A DNA stretch of 64,000 bases from a bacterium. Lineage in GTDB: Bacteria; Bacillota; Bacilli; Lactobacillales; Streptococcaceae. Positions 48,556-57,333 of the stretch are shown here, piece after piece. The stretch spans positions 88,144-152,143 of the forward strand of contig CAJNDD010000002.1 of NCBI GenBank assembly GCA_905221435.1, in the 5' to 3' direction. A program made the translations under genes and the position numbers. Under the pieces are notes generated by a model. That model was not told where the DNA came from. It did not search any database and saw only the letters and a program-made list of their open reading frames with translations. How positions within the stretch are numbered: position 1 is the first letter of the stretch; each line of letters opens with the position of its first letter.

Positions 48556-49296
48556 TTAGCTAAAATAAAACATCAAAATGCCTGCGGCAACTGCCACGTT
48601 GAGACTCTCTGCCCGACCTTTCATGCCTATATGAACCAGCTGATCAGCACTCTCAGCCATAACAGAACTAATCCCCTGTCCTTCATTTCCCATAACTAAA
48701 GCAAAGTCTTCTAAGGGAGAAAGGTCACGATAATCCTCGGAATCTCTTGATAAGGTCGTTGCCAGAATGAGCAAGTTGCTCTTTTTTGCCTCTTCTACGA
48801 AGGTAGAAACAGACATCCTATAAATAGGCAAATGAAAATGACTTCCTTGCATGGAACGCAGGGTCTTGAGACTGTAGATATCCGCTGACTTGTCTGAAAC
48901 AATGACCCCTGTGAAACCGGCCGCATCCGCAGTCCGAATCATGGTGCCAACATTGCCAGGGTCTTGGACATCTTCTAAAAATAAAAACTTGCCCTGACGG
49001 AGATCAGGCAGTCCCACTTCTTCTTTTTGGACGATTGCTACGATTCCCTGTGGTGTTTGAGAATCTGCCAAATCCCGCAAGAGTTCCTCAGATACCCAGA
49101 CAGTTTGCGAAAAAGCGGTCAACTGTTCCCTATAGCTCTCCAGAGCAAAGATCTTCTCAATCGTCACTCCTGCTTGAACAGCTTCTTCAAACAAGTGCCA
49201 GCCCTCAATCAAATAAGTAGACTTTCGATATTTTTTTTGATGTAATTTCTTGGCATTTTTTACCACAGAATTGGCTTTTGAGGTTATAATAGTCAT
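48556..49296 (-). CDS. TrmH family RNA 2'-O-methyltransferase (SpoU-type)
   Basis: This SPOUT methylase of 246 residues has an N-terminal substrate-binding domain and the C-terminal knot (EDVQDPGNVGTMIRTADAAG, ALVMGNEGQG, MKGRAESLNVAVAAGILM). It probably methylates 23S rRNA ribose, but the exact target is not visible. The ATG at 49296 has no ribosome-binding site; instead TGTTATAAT lies 6 nt upstream. Confidence 0.9.
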   Translation of the reverse strand: MTIITSKANSVVKNAKKLHQKKYRKSTYLIEGWHLFEEAVQAGVTIEKIFALESYREQLTAFSQTVWVSEELLRDLADSQTPQGIVAIVQKEEVGLPDLRQGKFLFLEDVQDPGNVGTMIRTADAAGFTGVIVSDKSADIYSLKTLRSMQGSHFHLPIYRMSVSTFVEEAKKSNLLILATTLSRDSEDYRDLSPLEDFALVMGNEGQGISSVMAESADQLVHIGMKGRAESLNVAVAAGILMFYFS

Positions 49297-49302
49297 AGAA
49301 AT

Positions 49303-49311
49303 ATTATAACA
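49303..49311 (-). promoter_or_regulatory. Extended -10 promoter giving a leaderless start (TrmH-family gene)
   Basis: TGTTATAAT on the minus strand (TATAAT at 49303-49308) is 6 nt before the ATG at 49296. The region is shared with the divergent acyP. Same arrangement as at 44563. Confidence 0.55.
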
Positions 49312-49329
49312 CAATCAAAGGGGTTTGGT

Positions 49330-49608
49330 ATGCAAAAGGTTAGAATGATTGCCCAAGGCAGGGTGCAGGGCGTTGGTTTTCGTTGGGGTGTTTATACTTT
49401 AGCTCTTGAAATCGGTGGCATCACCGGTCGTGTCTGGAATAATGACGATGGCACAGTGGGAATTCTCGCTCAGGCAGAGTCCTCTGCCACCATGGCAAAA
49501 TTTATCCAAGAAATCCGAAAAGGTCCTACACCTTTTTCAAAAGTTACCTATCTGGATGTACAGATGAGCAACTTTTCATCCTACTCGGACTTCAAAGTCG
49601 CAAATTAG
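49330..49608 (+). CDS. acyP: Acylphosphatase
   Basis: This 92-residue enzyme hydrolyses acyl phosphates. It shows the signature GRVQGVGFRWGVYTLA with the catalytic Arg and, later, GITGRVWNNDDGTVG with the catalytic Asn. AAAGGGG precedes the ATG. It is divergent from the methylase gene and precedes yidC in the same orientation. Confidence 0.95.
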   Translation: MQKVRMIAQGRVQGVGFRWGVYTLALEIGGITGRVWNNDDGTVGILAQAESSATMAKFIQEIRKGPTPFSKVTYLDVQMSNFSSYSDFKVAN

Positions 49609-49685
49609 GTCTTGAGAACTATTGTATATTTTACAAAAAAACAGTAGAATAGAAAGGTATAATTTTTATAGAAGGAATGAAAACA

Positions 49686-50606
49686 TTGAAATCTATTAAA
49701 CGTTTTGCACTCTCGGCTATGGGAGTGGCTATGCTACTCGTCTTGACAGGTTGCGTTCAGATTGATAAAGCAACAGGTAAGCCAATTGGTCCCGTTTGGG
49801 ATTTCTTGGGTGCCCCGATGGGAGAAGCTATCAAGTACTTCGCTACTGATAAAGGTCTAGGCTTTGGTATCGCTATCATTATCGTAACCATTATCGTGCG
49901 CTTAATTATCTTGCCACTCGGTATCTACCAATCATGGAAGGCAACACTTCACTCTGAGAAGATGAATGCCCTCAAACATGTCCTTGAGCCACATCAAACA
50001 CGCCTCAAAGAAGCTACAACTCAAGAAGAAAAGCTAGAGGCTCAACAAGCTCTCTGGGATGCTCAGAAAGAACATGGCATCAGTGTGTTCGGTGGAGTTG
50101 GATGTTTCCCTATCCTACTTCAAATGCCTTTCTTCTCTGCTATCTACTTCGCAGCCCAATACACTGAAGGTGTAGCTAGTTCTACCTTCTTGGGTATCGA
50201 TCTTGGTTCACCAAGTATGATCCTTGTCGCTTTCGCTGGTATCCTCTACTATCTCCAATCACTCCTTTCACTTCATGGAGTGGAAGACGAAATGCAAAGA
50301 GAACAGCTCAAAAAAATGTCCTTCATGAGTCCACTCATGATTGTCGTCTTCTCCCTCTTCGCACCAGCCAGTGTAACTCTTTACTGGGTGGTCGGTGGTT
50401 TCATGATGATTCTTCAACAGTTTATCGTCAACTATGTCGTTCGTCCAAAACTTCGTCAAAAAGTACGTGAAGAATACGAAAAGAACCCTCCGAAAGTCAG
50501 CTCTACTGCAGGGGCAAGAAAAGACGTGACTCCTAAACAGACTCAAGCGATCACGACTAATAAGAAAAAGAAAAAACGCAACTCCGGTAAACAACGATCT
50601 AGATAA
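49686..50606 (+). CDS. yidC: Membrane protein insertase YidC/OxaA (lipoprotein type)
   Basis: YidC inserts membrane proteins. The protein (306 residues) begins with a lipoprotein signal (lipobox LTGC at Cys23) and has five helices with the insertase core (WKATLHSEKMNALKHVLEPH; CFPILLQMPFFSAIYFA) and a basic C-terminal tail for ribosome contact (KKKKKRNSGKQRSR). I prefer the TTG at 49686 because GAAGGA lies 9 nt before it; the ATG at 49677 touches that site. Confidence 0.93.
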   Translation: MKSIKRFALSAMGVAMLLVLTGCVQIDKATGKPIGPVWDFLGAPMGEAIKYFATDKGLGFGIAIIIVTIIVRLIILPLGIYQSWKATLHSEKMNALKHVLEPHQTRLKEATTQEEKLEAQQALWDAQKEHGISVFGGVGCFPILLQMPFFSAIYFAAQYTEGVASSTFLGIDLGSPSMILVAFAGILYYLQSLLSLHGVEDEMQREQLKKMSFMSPLMIVVFSLFAPASVTLYWVVGGFMMILQQFIVNYVVRPKLRQKVREEYEKNPPKVSSTAGARKDVTPKQTQAITTNKKKKKRNSGKQRSR

Positions 50607-50615
50607 GACTAAACG

Positions 50616-50644
50616 AGCTTAGCTGAAAGGCTAGGCTTTTTTGC
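50616..50644 (+). terminator. Terminator of yidC
   Basis: AGCTTAGC (50616-50623) pairs with GCTAGGCT (50630-50637), followed by six T. Confidence 0.8.
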
Positions 50645-50651
50645 ATCACAA

Positions 50652-50680
50652 AAGCCCGATGTCTCCATCGGGCTTCTTTT
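50652..50680. terminator. Terminator between yidC and pflA
   Basis: AAGCCCGATG (50652-50661) pairs perfectly with CATCGGGCTT (50666-50675). T runs on the right and A on the left suit both convergent genes. Confidence 0.9.
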
Positions 50681-50681
50681 T

Positions 50682-51476
50682 TTATCCATGAACACGTTTC
50701 ATGTAGTCTTGGTAACTTTCTGTATCCATCAATTCCTTGGCATTCTTGACACGGTCTGCCGTTGGTGGCTTTACCCCTTCAAGCGAATAGGGAATCCCAA
50801 GTTCACGCCACTTGAACTCTCCCATAGTGTGATAAGGTAGGATTTCAAACTTGTCAACGTTTTTGAGGGTCTTGACAAATTTACCAAGTTCAATCAAGTC
50901 CTCATCTCTATCTGTCAAGCCTGGAACCAATACGTGGCGAATCCAAACAGGTTTTCCAATGTCTGATAGGTACCGGGCACAGGCCAAGATGTTTTTATTG
51001 GTTTGACTGGTGACAATCTTGTGTTGCTCTTCGTTGATTTCTTTGATATCCAAGAGAACCAAATCTGTCACAGCCATGAGTTTATTGAACTTTTCGAGAT
51101 AACGTGGTGTGTTACGGAAAGGAAGAGCACAGGTATCTAAGGTACAGTGAATTCCTTTTTCCTTAGCCTTGGTAAAAAAGGCAATCAAGAAATCAATCTG
51201 CAAGAGCGCCTCTCCACCACTGACAGTGATTCCTCCCTTGTCTCCCCAGAAACCACGATAGCGAAGGGCTTCTGTCAAGACATCATCTACTGTCCGTTCA
51301 CGTGATTTATTGGTCTCCATAGCCCATGTATCGGGGTTATGGCAGTACTGGCAACGCATCTGACAGCCCTGCAAAAAGACAATAAAACGAATCCCAGGGC
51401 CATCTACCGCCCCAAAACTCTCTGTCGAATGCACCATTCCTGTCACTTGTCCATAGTCAATTGTTTCTTCAGACAT
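50682..51476 (-). CDS. pflA: Pyruvate formate-lyase activating enzyme
   Basis: PflA is a radical SAM protein that installs the glycyl radical on PflB (4368-6683). The 264-residue protein has the CxxxCxxC cluster (GCQMRCQYCHNP) and the GGE motif (SGGEALLQIDF). AAGGAAGG precedes the ATG. A cre-like site in its leader parallels that of pflB, although the genes are 45 kb apart. Confidence 0.97.
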   Translation of the reverse strand: MSEETIDYGQVTGMVHSTESFGAVDGPGIRFIVFLQGCQMRCQYCHNPDTWAMETNKSRERTVDDVLTEALRYRGFWGDKGGITVSGGEALLQIDFLIAFFTKAKEKGIHCTLDTCALPFRNTPRYLEKFNKLMAVTDLVLLDIKEINEEQHKIVTSQTNKNILACARYLSDIGKPVWIRHVLVPGLTDRDEDLIELGKFVKTLKNVDKFEILPYHTMGEFKWRELGIPYSLEGVKPPTADRVKNAKELMDTESYQDYMKRVHG

Positions 51477-51490
51477 ATCGTCACCTTCCT

Positions 51491-51516
51491 TGAAACCGTT
51501 TTATAGTTTTATTATA
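51491..51516 (-). promoter_or_regulatory. pflA promoter with a cre-like site in the leader
   Basis: On the minus strand TGATATAAT (TATAAT at 51511-51516) has a weak TTGTTT about 16 bp upstream. TGAAACCGTTTTAT (51491-51504, plus strand) matches 8 of the 10 fixed cre positions and lies just past the expected start, a roadblock position. Confidence 0.45.
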
Positions 51517-51597
51517 TCACGAGTAAGGTGAAAAACAAGGTTTTTTTGTCTATTTTTTAGAAAGCAATCTGTTTTTCACTTTCATTTTCAATTTCTT

Positions 51598-52854
51598 TTA
51601 ATGATCCGATTCAAAATCAAAACCATACAAGGTTGCAAAATAGTCATCAGGGCGCTCTGCACGGCGGATTTGGCGGGCTTTTCCTTCTTCGGTATAAAGG
51701 ATTTCTGCCGAGCGTAGTTTGGCATTGTACTGGTAACCCATGGAGAATCCATGTGCACCTGTATCATGAATCACTAGCAAATCACCGATTTCTGTATGAG
51801 GTAGTTCGCGATTGACGGCAAATTTATCATTGTTTTCACAGAGTGAACCGACCACATCCACCACCTCAACAGGGCCATCCGGATGCGTCAGATTGGTGAT
51901 ATGGTGGTAGGCTCCATACATGGCTGGGCGCATGAGGTTGACTGCTGAGGCATCCACGCCCAGATAGGTACGATAGGTTTTTTTCTTATGAGTGACTTTT
52001 GTGACAAGAGCTCCATGAGGCGCCAACATAAAGCGGCCTAATTCAGTAAAAATCTTGACCTGACCAAGTCCTGCAGGTGTAAGAACTTCTTCATAAACCT
52101 TACGCACTCCTTCACTAATCACAGCGATGTCATTTGGCTCCTGGTCTGGACGGTAATTGACTCCGATTCCGCCAGAAAGATTGATAAAGTCTAGCGAAAT
52201 GCCCAACGTTTCCTTGATTTCAACAGCCAATTCAAAAAGCTGACGAGCCAACTCTGGGTAGTAGAGATGGCTGACAGTATTGGATGCTAGGAAAGAGTGA
52301 ATCCCAAATGTCTTGGCTCCTTTTTCCTTCAAAATAGCAAAGGCTTCAAAAAGCTGGTCCTTTGTCATGCCAAACTTGGCTTCTCCAGGATTGTCCATAA
52401 TATCTGTTCCTAGCTCAAAAACGCCACCAGGATTGTAACGACAAGAGATGATTTCTGGAATGCCTGCTGCACGCTCTAAATGTTCAATATCTTCAAAGGC
52501 ATCCAAATTAATGGTCGCACCCAATTCACGCGCATAAGCGTACTCTTGGTCTGGCGTGTTGTTTGATGAGAACATCATCTCAGAACCGGGAAAATCCAGT
52601 TTATGGCTCATCAAAAGCTCCACGTAACTAGAGCAGTCCACACCACAACCTTCCTCTTGGAGGATTTTCAAGATAGCTGGTGTTGGGGTGGCCTTGACTG
52701 CAAAATATTCTTTAAAGCCCTTATTCCAGGAAAAAGCCTGGTTGACTGCTCTTGCTTTTTCACGAATCCCCTTCTCATCATACAAGTGAAAGGGAGTCGG
52801 GAACTCTGCAACAATTGTTTCTAAATCTTCACGGCTGATAAATGGTATTTTCAT
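51598..52854 (-). CDS. lysA: Diaminopimelate decarboxylase
   Basis: LysA decarboxylates meso-diaminopimelate to lysine using PLP. The 418-residue protein has the PLP-lysine segment (YFAVKATPTPAIL), the glycine-rich phosphate site (INLSGGIGVNYRP) and the catalytic cysteine region (VVGSLCENNDKF). I start it at the ATG at 52854, since AGAAGG lies 6 nt upstream; the ATG at 52860 touches it. It is transcribed alone or with purR upstream. Confidence 0.93.
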   Translation of the reverse strand: MKIPFISREDLETIVAEFPTPFHLYDEKGIREKARAVNQAFSWNKGFKEYFAVKATPTPAILKILQEEGCGVDCSSYVELLMSHKLDFPGSEMMFSSNNTPDQEYAYARELGATINLDAFEDIEHLERAAGIPEIISCRYNPGGVFELGTDIMDNPGEAKFGMTKDQLFEAFAILKEKGAKTFGIHSFLASNTVSHLYYPELARQLFELAVEIKETLGISLDFINLSGGIGVNYRPDQEPNDIAVISEGVRKVYEEVLTPAGLGQVKIFTELGRFMLAPHGALVTKVTHKKKTYRTYLGVDASAVNLMRPAMYGAYHHITNLTHPDGPVEVVDVVGSLCENNDKFAVNRELPHTEIGDLLVIHDTGAHGFSMGYQYNAKLRSAEILYTEEGKARQIRRAERPDDYFATLYGFDFESDH

Positions 52855-52881
52855 AAGCATCCTTCTATTCTGTTTGCAAAG

Positions 52882-52909
52882 AAAGGCTGGGACAATCGTT
52901 CCAACCTTT
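52882..52909 (-). terminator. Hairpin downstream of purR
   Basis: AAAGGCTGGGAC (52882-52893) pairs, with wobbles, with GTTCCAACCTTT (52898-52909). The T run is weak. The sequence theme matches the hairpin after dinB. Confidence 0.5.
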
Positions 52910-52920
52910 AGTTCTATCTC

Positions 52921-53748
52921 TTATTTGTCTTCGTCAAAGATATTTCCAATCTCAACATCGATGGATTGGTTCTTGACATCAATATTGGTAACCTTCAAGA
53001 GTGACTTGTAATCGAACTGCTTTTCACGTTCTTCTTGGGCATTGTCTGCAAAGACTGCGACACCAGCTAGTTCAGAATCGAACTCACGCAAGAGACTAAT
53101 CATCCCGTTGACAGTTCCGCCGCCTTTCAAGAAATCATCCACGATCAAGACACGACTGCCTGCCTTGAGACTGCGTTTTGAAAGGAACATTTTCTCAATG
53201 CGGTCACCGCTGGAACCTGAAACATAGTTGACGCTGACAGTTGAACCTTCGGTAATTTTCAAGTCACGGCGCACAATGACAAATGGAACATTGAGGACAT
53301 TGGCAACTGCATTTGCGAGTGGCACACCTTTTGTTGCTACTGTCATAACGGCATCGATTTTTTGGTCCATAAAGCTCTTGGCAATGATGCGCCCAATATT
53401 TTTCAAAATGGCAGGTGTACTGAGCAAATCAGACAGGTAGATGTAGCCACCCGGCAAGATACGATCACTTTCTGAAAGCTTATCACGCAAGTCTGCGATC
53501 ATTTCTTTAGCTTCATGGCTAGAGATGGATGGTGTAAAGATAACGCCACCACCTGCTCCAGTCACTGTCTGGATATGACCGATTTCAATTTCCTCAAAGG
53601 CACGCTTGATAATCACGATGTCCTCTGAGATGGATGATTTAGCTGATTCGTACTTTTCCGCAAAGGTATTGAGACTGGTTAGTTTGTATGGATTATTAAT
53701 CAAATAGTTGGAAATGACAACCATTCGATCACTTCTTCTTAATTTCAT
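52921..53748 (-). CDS. purR: Pur operon regulator PurR
   Basis: PurR controls purine genes in response to PRPP. The 275-residue protein has an N-terminal winged helix (residues 1-75) and a phosphoribosyltransferase-like domain with the PRPP loop (VLIVDDFLKGGGTVNG). Lactic acid bacteria use it mainly as an activator at PurBox sites. The ribosome-binding site is weak (GGAATGG). Inverted PurBox-like sequences lie upstream. Confidence 0.95.
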   Translation of the reverse strand: MKLRRSDRMVVISNYLINNPYKLTSLNTFAEKYESAKSSISEDIVIIKRAFEEIEIGHIQTVTGAGGGVIFTPSISSHEAKEMIADLRDKLSESDRILPGGYIYLSDLLSTPAILKNIGRIIAKSFMDQKIDAVMTVATKGVPLANAVANVLNVPFVIVRRDLKITEGSTVSVNYVSGSSGDRIEKMFLSKRSLKAGSRVLIVDDFLKGGGTVNGMISLLREFDSELAGVAVFADNAQEEREKQFDYKSLLKVTNIDVKNQSIDVEIGNIFDEDK

Positions 53749-53786
53749 TTTTATTTACCATTCCATTTAATTTTGATATTTTATCC

Positions 53787-53842
53787 ATTATACCACATTC
53801 ACATAAAAAAACGAACATTATTGCGTAAAAAATGCTCGTTTT
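53787..53842 (-). promoter_or_regulatory. purR promoter with inverted PurBox-like hairpin
   Basis: On the minus strand TGGTATAAT (TATAAT at 53787-53792) is the -10. AAAACGAACATT (53808-53819) and AATGCTCGTTTT (53831-53842) form an inverted repeat with the CGAAC core of PurBoxes upstream of it. With the following T run the same hairpin also terminates yhaM. Confidence 0.5.
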
Positions 53843-53852
53843 TCTTAAATCA

Positions 53853-54794
53853 TTAATCTAAATCTGGTTTATAGAAGGAACGATTGTCCATAGCGAAAAT
53901 TTTATTGGTCATCTCTCCTTTATCCACCAAAGCTAGAGCTGTTGACATCATCATCATGCTGGCATCTAGATTGTCAATCATATGTATAATCTCTGCCTCC
54001 ATAATGCGTGGACGGACTGGACTTCCATACTCTAGCAAGCCATGATGACTGAGGATGACATGGCGCAGTAACACCACTTCTTCTCTAGTATCATCGATGC
54101 CGAGTTCCATGACTGTCTTGGTGATTTCGCTATCGATTAGGGCTATATGACCGATGAGATTGCCTCGAACTGTGTACTCAGTCTGATCAGGACCGCTGAG
54201 TTCTAAAACCTTGGCCAAGTCATGCAACATAATCCCCGCATAGAGGAGACTCTTATTGAGCTGAGGATAGATTTCGCTAATGGCATCTGCCAAGCGCACC
54301 ATGGTCGCCGTGTGAAAAGCCAAACCCGTTTCAAAGGCATGGTGGTTGGTCTTGGCAGCTGGATAGGAATAAAATTCCTTGTCGTACTTGGTGTAAAGAT
54401 TTCGGACAATCCGCTGCCAGACAGGATTTTCAATTTTAAAAATCATTTGCGACATGTAGTCTCGGATTTCCTTGACATCGACCGGTGACTTGACCTTGAA
54501 ATCAGCCGGATCGTTGGGTTCGCCAGGCTGAGGCAGGCGGAGAGTAATTTGATTTACCTGTGGAGTGTTATTGTAAACTTCTCTGCGCCCCTGCATGTGG
54601 ACCACTTTCCCTGCGGTAAAGGCCTCAACGTTATGAGGTTGGGCATCCCAGAGTTTTCCTTCAATCTCGCCACTATCGTCTTGAAAGGTAAAGGCTAGGT
54701 AGTTTTTCCCAGCTCTTGTCTGTCTCAGGTCAGCTGATTTGATTAGGTAAAAGCCTTCAAACAGCTCATCTTTTTTCATGTGACTAATCTTCAT
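53853..54794 (-). CDS. yhaM: 3'-5' exoribonuclease YhaM/Cbf1
   Basis: This 313-residue RNase joins an N-terminal OB-fold (residues 10-110) and an HD-type metal phosphohydrolase domain (HHAFETGLAFHTATM, LHDLAKVLEL, HHGLLEYGSP). In streptococci it trims mRNA 3' ends after termination. The start at 54794 (MKISHMKK) follows GAGG and overlaps the end of rmuC; the longer frame is an artefact of that overlap. Confidence 0.95.
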   Translation of the reverse strand: MKISHMKKDELFEGFYLIKSADLRQTRAGKNYLAFTFQDDSGEIEGKLWDAQPHNVEAFTAGKVVHMQGRREVYNNTPQVNQITLRLPQPGEPNDPADFKVKSPVDVKEIRDYMSQMIFKIENPVWQRIVRNLYTKYDKEFYSYPAAKTNHHAFETGLAFHTATMVRLADAISEIYPQLNKSLLYAGIMLHDLAKVLELSGPDQTEYTVRGNLIGHIALIDSEITKTVMELGIDDTREEVVLLRHVILSHHGLLEYGSPVRPRIMEAEIIHMIDNLDASMMMMSTALALVDKGEMTNKIFAMDNRSFYKPDLD

Positions 54795-56040
54795 ATTCTT
54801 CCTCATCTTCTTGGAAATGGAGTAGATCAAGCGCAGGCTCACCTTCTGATAACTCAATGTGACGGAGCGTCCGCTCGATAGCTGTGGTACGACGGTTTAA
54901 TAATTCATCAATATTGCCAGAGGCATGTTGGAGATGTTTTTGTGCCTTGACCAGAATGCCCCCGAACTTGCCAAACTCAGTCTTGACGCTGGCTAGAGTC
55001 TTACTGATATGATCAGCACTCTTTTGGATATTGAGAGTCTTGAAGCCAACCGATAGAGAGTTAAGCAGGGCTGATAGAGTACTTGGACCAGCAACAATAA
55101 TCTGCTCCTCCCGTCTCAAATCATCAAAGAAGACTGGATTGCGGACGATTTCTGAGTAGAGTCCCTCTGTCGGAACAAACAAAACTCCAAAATTGGTCGT
55201 CCGAGGCGGCGCTATGTACTTGCTCTTGATATCCTTGGCAAAGCGTTTAACACTTGCTAGGAGTGACTTGCGACAACGTTCAATCTCGTCCTTATCGCCT
55301 GCTTCATAGGCTTCTTCTAAGCGATAATAATCCGCCAGTGGAAACTTGGAGTCGATCGGTAGGTAGACATATTCCTGGTCGCCTTGGCCAGGTAACTTGA
55401 TGGCATACTCCACTCGCTCGCTAGAGTTTTCAACCGTTGCGTATTCTCGTTCGTACTGGGCAGGTGTCATGATGTCTTCAATGATTTGCCCCAGTTGCAA
55501 TTCTCCCAGAATCCCTCGCGTCTTGGTTCCAGAGAGAACCTTATTGAGGGCACCGACATCGCGGGCAACTGTCTGCATCTCTCCAAGACCACGATTGACA
55601 GACTCCAGTTGCTTGGAAACTGTCTCGAAGGAAGCCTGCAAGCGTGTCTGTAATGTCTTTTCCAGTTTTTCCTCGACCGTCTGGCGCATTTGTTCTAAAC
55701 GTTGCTCATTTGATTCCTGCAGGGCTTGGAGGCGTTGGTCGGTCTTATCTCTGGTTTGAAGGAGATTCTCGTTCATCTCCTGTCTAACTTGAGTCAGGCC
55801 TTGGTGCAACTCCATTCGCACTTCCTGCAAACGGTCACTGACAGCTACTTCCAAGTCTTTTTGATCTAGCTGACTGGCTTGCCTAGCTTGTTCAAAGCGA
55901 TAATCCAGTTGATCTGAAAGATTGTCTGCCTGATCCTCCAAACTCTTGGCTAGGTACTTGTCTTGCTTATCCTGCCTTTGCCAAATCAGAAAGAGTCCAG
56001 CTAGGTTGGCAATTAATAATAGTAATAATACAGTCTCCAT
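54784..56040 (-). CDS. rmuC: DNA recombination protein RmuC
   Basis: RmuC limits rearrangements between inverted repeats. The 418-residue protein has an N-terminal membrane helix (TVLLLLLIANLAGLFLIW), a long coiled coil (residues 30-160) and a nuclease-like RmuC domain (IDSKFPLADYYRL, VPTEGLYSEI). GGAGGTAGG precedes the ATG at 56040. It overlaps yhaM by 11 bp and starts 2 bp after the thiN stop. Confidence 0.94.
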   Translation of the reverse strand: METVLLLLLIANLAGLFLIWQRQDKQDKYLAKSLEDQADNLSDQLDYRFEQARQASQLDQKDLEVAVSDRLQEVRMELHQGLTQVRQEMNENLLQTRDKTDQRLQALQESNEQRLEQMRQTVEEKLEKTLQTRLQASFETVSKQLESVNRGLGEMQTVARDVGALNKVLSGTKTRGILGELQLGQIIEDIMTPAQYEREYATVENSSERVEYAIKLPGQGDQEYVYLPIDSKFPLADYYRLEEAYEAGDKDEIERCRKSLLASVKRFAKDIKSKYIAPPRTTNFGVLFVPTEGLYSEIVRNPVFFDDLRREEQIIVAGPSTLSALLNSLSVGFKTLNIQKSADHISKTLASVKTEFGKFGGILVKAQKHLQHASGNIDELLNRRTTAIERTLRHIELSEGEPALDLLHFQEDEEEYED

Positions 56041-56041
56041 C

Positions 56042-56704
56042 CTACCTCCTGTCCTTGCTATGCAGCACGACGACATAGCCATCTGGGCAAGTTACCGCAA
56101 CTTCCCTATCTATATATTCGTTAGAAGCGTACACTTTTTTAAAGAAAAAATTTTCCTCTGTCAACTCATACTTGGCTCCGATAATGGTCAGCTGGCTATC
56201 CCGAACAGGCATAAAGGCTAGATAATCGTAGTCTGAACGGGGCTCTAGCTGACTGGTTCCTTCTGGACAATAGGCAATCACATTTTGCCCATCCTCAATT
56301 GCTATCTGGCGCATAAAGGGGGCCAACTTGGGATTGCTAGGCAGAAAGACATTAGCCAGCATATGATCAATACGACCACCCAAAGCCCCAAAAATAGTGA
56401 CCTGGGCCTGAGGATTTTGTTCAAAAATGGTCAAGAGAGCTAGTTCCAGATCCGTATCATCCTTTTCTGGCTGGGCTTGGACAAAATGCTGGGCACGTTT
56501 TTGAATCACCTGTCGCTCTTCTGCGGTTACAGAATCAAAATCCCCAACCGCTAGAGCGAGAGGAAGGTTTTCTTCCAGTACCCAGAGCGATCCTCGATCC
56601 ACACCGACAAAGCTATCAAAATCCGTCCGATAATGCCCACGATCTCCGCCTGCAAAAACGGCAACCCTAGTCCAGTTGTTTTCTGAGAGTTTGCACTCGT
56701 TCAT
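56042..56704 (-). CDS. thiN: Thiamine pyrophosphokinase
   Basis: This enzyme makes thiamine pyrophosphate from thiamine and ATP. The 220-residue protein has the family motifs VFAGGDRGHY, FVGVDRGSLW, AVGDFDSVT and GALGGRIDHMLANV. The start at 56704 lies 6 nt after AGGGAG and overlaps the end of rpe by 38 bp, so translation is coupled. Confidence 0.95.
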   Translation of the reverse strand: MNECKLSENNWTRVAVFAGGDRGHYRTDFDSFVGVDRGSLWVLEENLPLALAVGDFDSVTAEERQVIQKRAQHFVQAQPEKDDTDLELALLTIFEQNPQAQVTIFGALGGRIDHMLANVFLPSNPKLAPFMRQIAIEDGQNVIAYCPEGTSQLEPRSDYDYLAFMPVRDSQLTIIGAKYELTEENFFFKKVYASNEYIDREVAVTCPDGYVVVLHSKDRR

Positions 56705-57323
56705 CGACATCTCCCTTAAAGACATAGGATCCTGCTACAAAAACGGTCGCTCCAGCTTCTTTGGCTTGAGCAATGGTCTGGTCATCAATCCCACCATCGA
56801 CTTCAACTTCAAAGCTCAAACCTTTTTCCTGACGAAGGGCAACTAACTCTAGAACCTTGTCCATGGTTTCAGGCAGAAAGGCTTGACCACCGAAGCCAGG
56901 ATTAACTGTCATAACCAAGACTTGATCAACTAGATGAAGGACGTGCTTAATCGCCTCGACAGGCGTACCAGGATTGATGACAACCGAAGGTTTGACACCG
57001 AGCGAGCGAATTTTTTGGAGGGCGCCATGAATATGAGGCGTTGCTTCCACATGAATACTGATGATATCCGCTCCTGCACGCGCAAAATCTTCTAGATGAT
57101 GCTCTGGATTTGATACCATCAAGTGGCAGTCAAAGACCATCTTGCTATGAGGACGAAGAGCTTCAACCACACCTGCACCAAAACTGATTTGTGGTACAAA
57201 GTGACCATCCATGATATCGATATGGGCATATTCTGCCCCAGTTGCTTCTAGGCGTTTGATTTCACGTTCAAAGTTGGCATAATCTGCTGCCAGAATTGAC
57301 GGAGCAATCTTGTATTGAGACAT
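56667..57323 (-). CDS. rpe: Ribulose-phosphate 3-epimerase
   Basis: Rpe interconverts ribulose-5-phosphate and xylulose-5-phosphate in the pentose phosphate pathway. The 218-residue TIM barrel shows APSILAADYANF, HIDIMDGHFVP, VNPGFGGQ and VDGGID. AAGGAG precedes the ATG at 57323. The much longer frame reaching 57737 reads through the end of rsgA and is not the gene. Confidence 0.97.
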   Translation of the reverse strand: MSQYKIAPSILAADYANFEREIKRLEATGAEYAHIDIMDGHFVPQISFGAGVVEALRPHSKMVFDCHLMVSNPEHHLEDFARAGADIISIHVEATPHIHGALQKIRSLGVKPSVVINPGTPVEAIKHVLHLVDQVLVMTVNPGFGGQAFLPETMDKVLELVALRQEKGLSFEVEVDGGIDDQTIAQAKEAGATVFVAGSYVFKGDVDERVQTLRKQLD

Positions 57324-57333
57324 AGGTTTCTCC

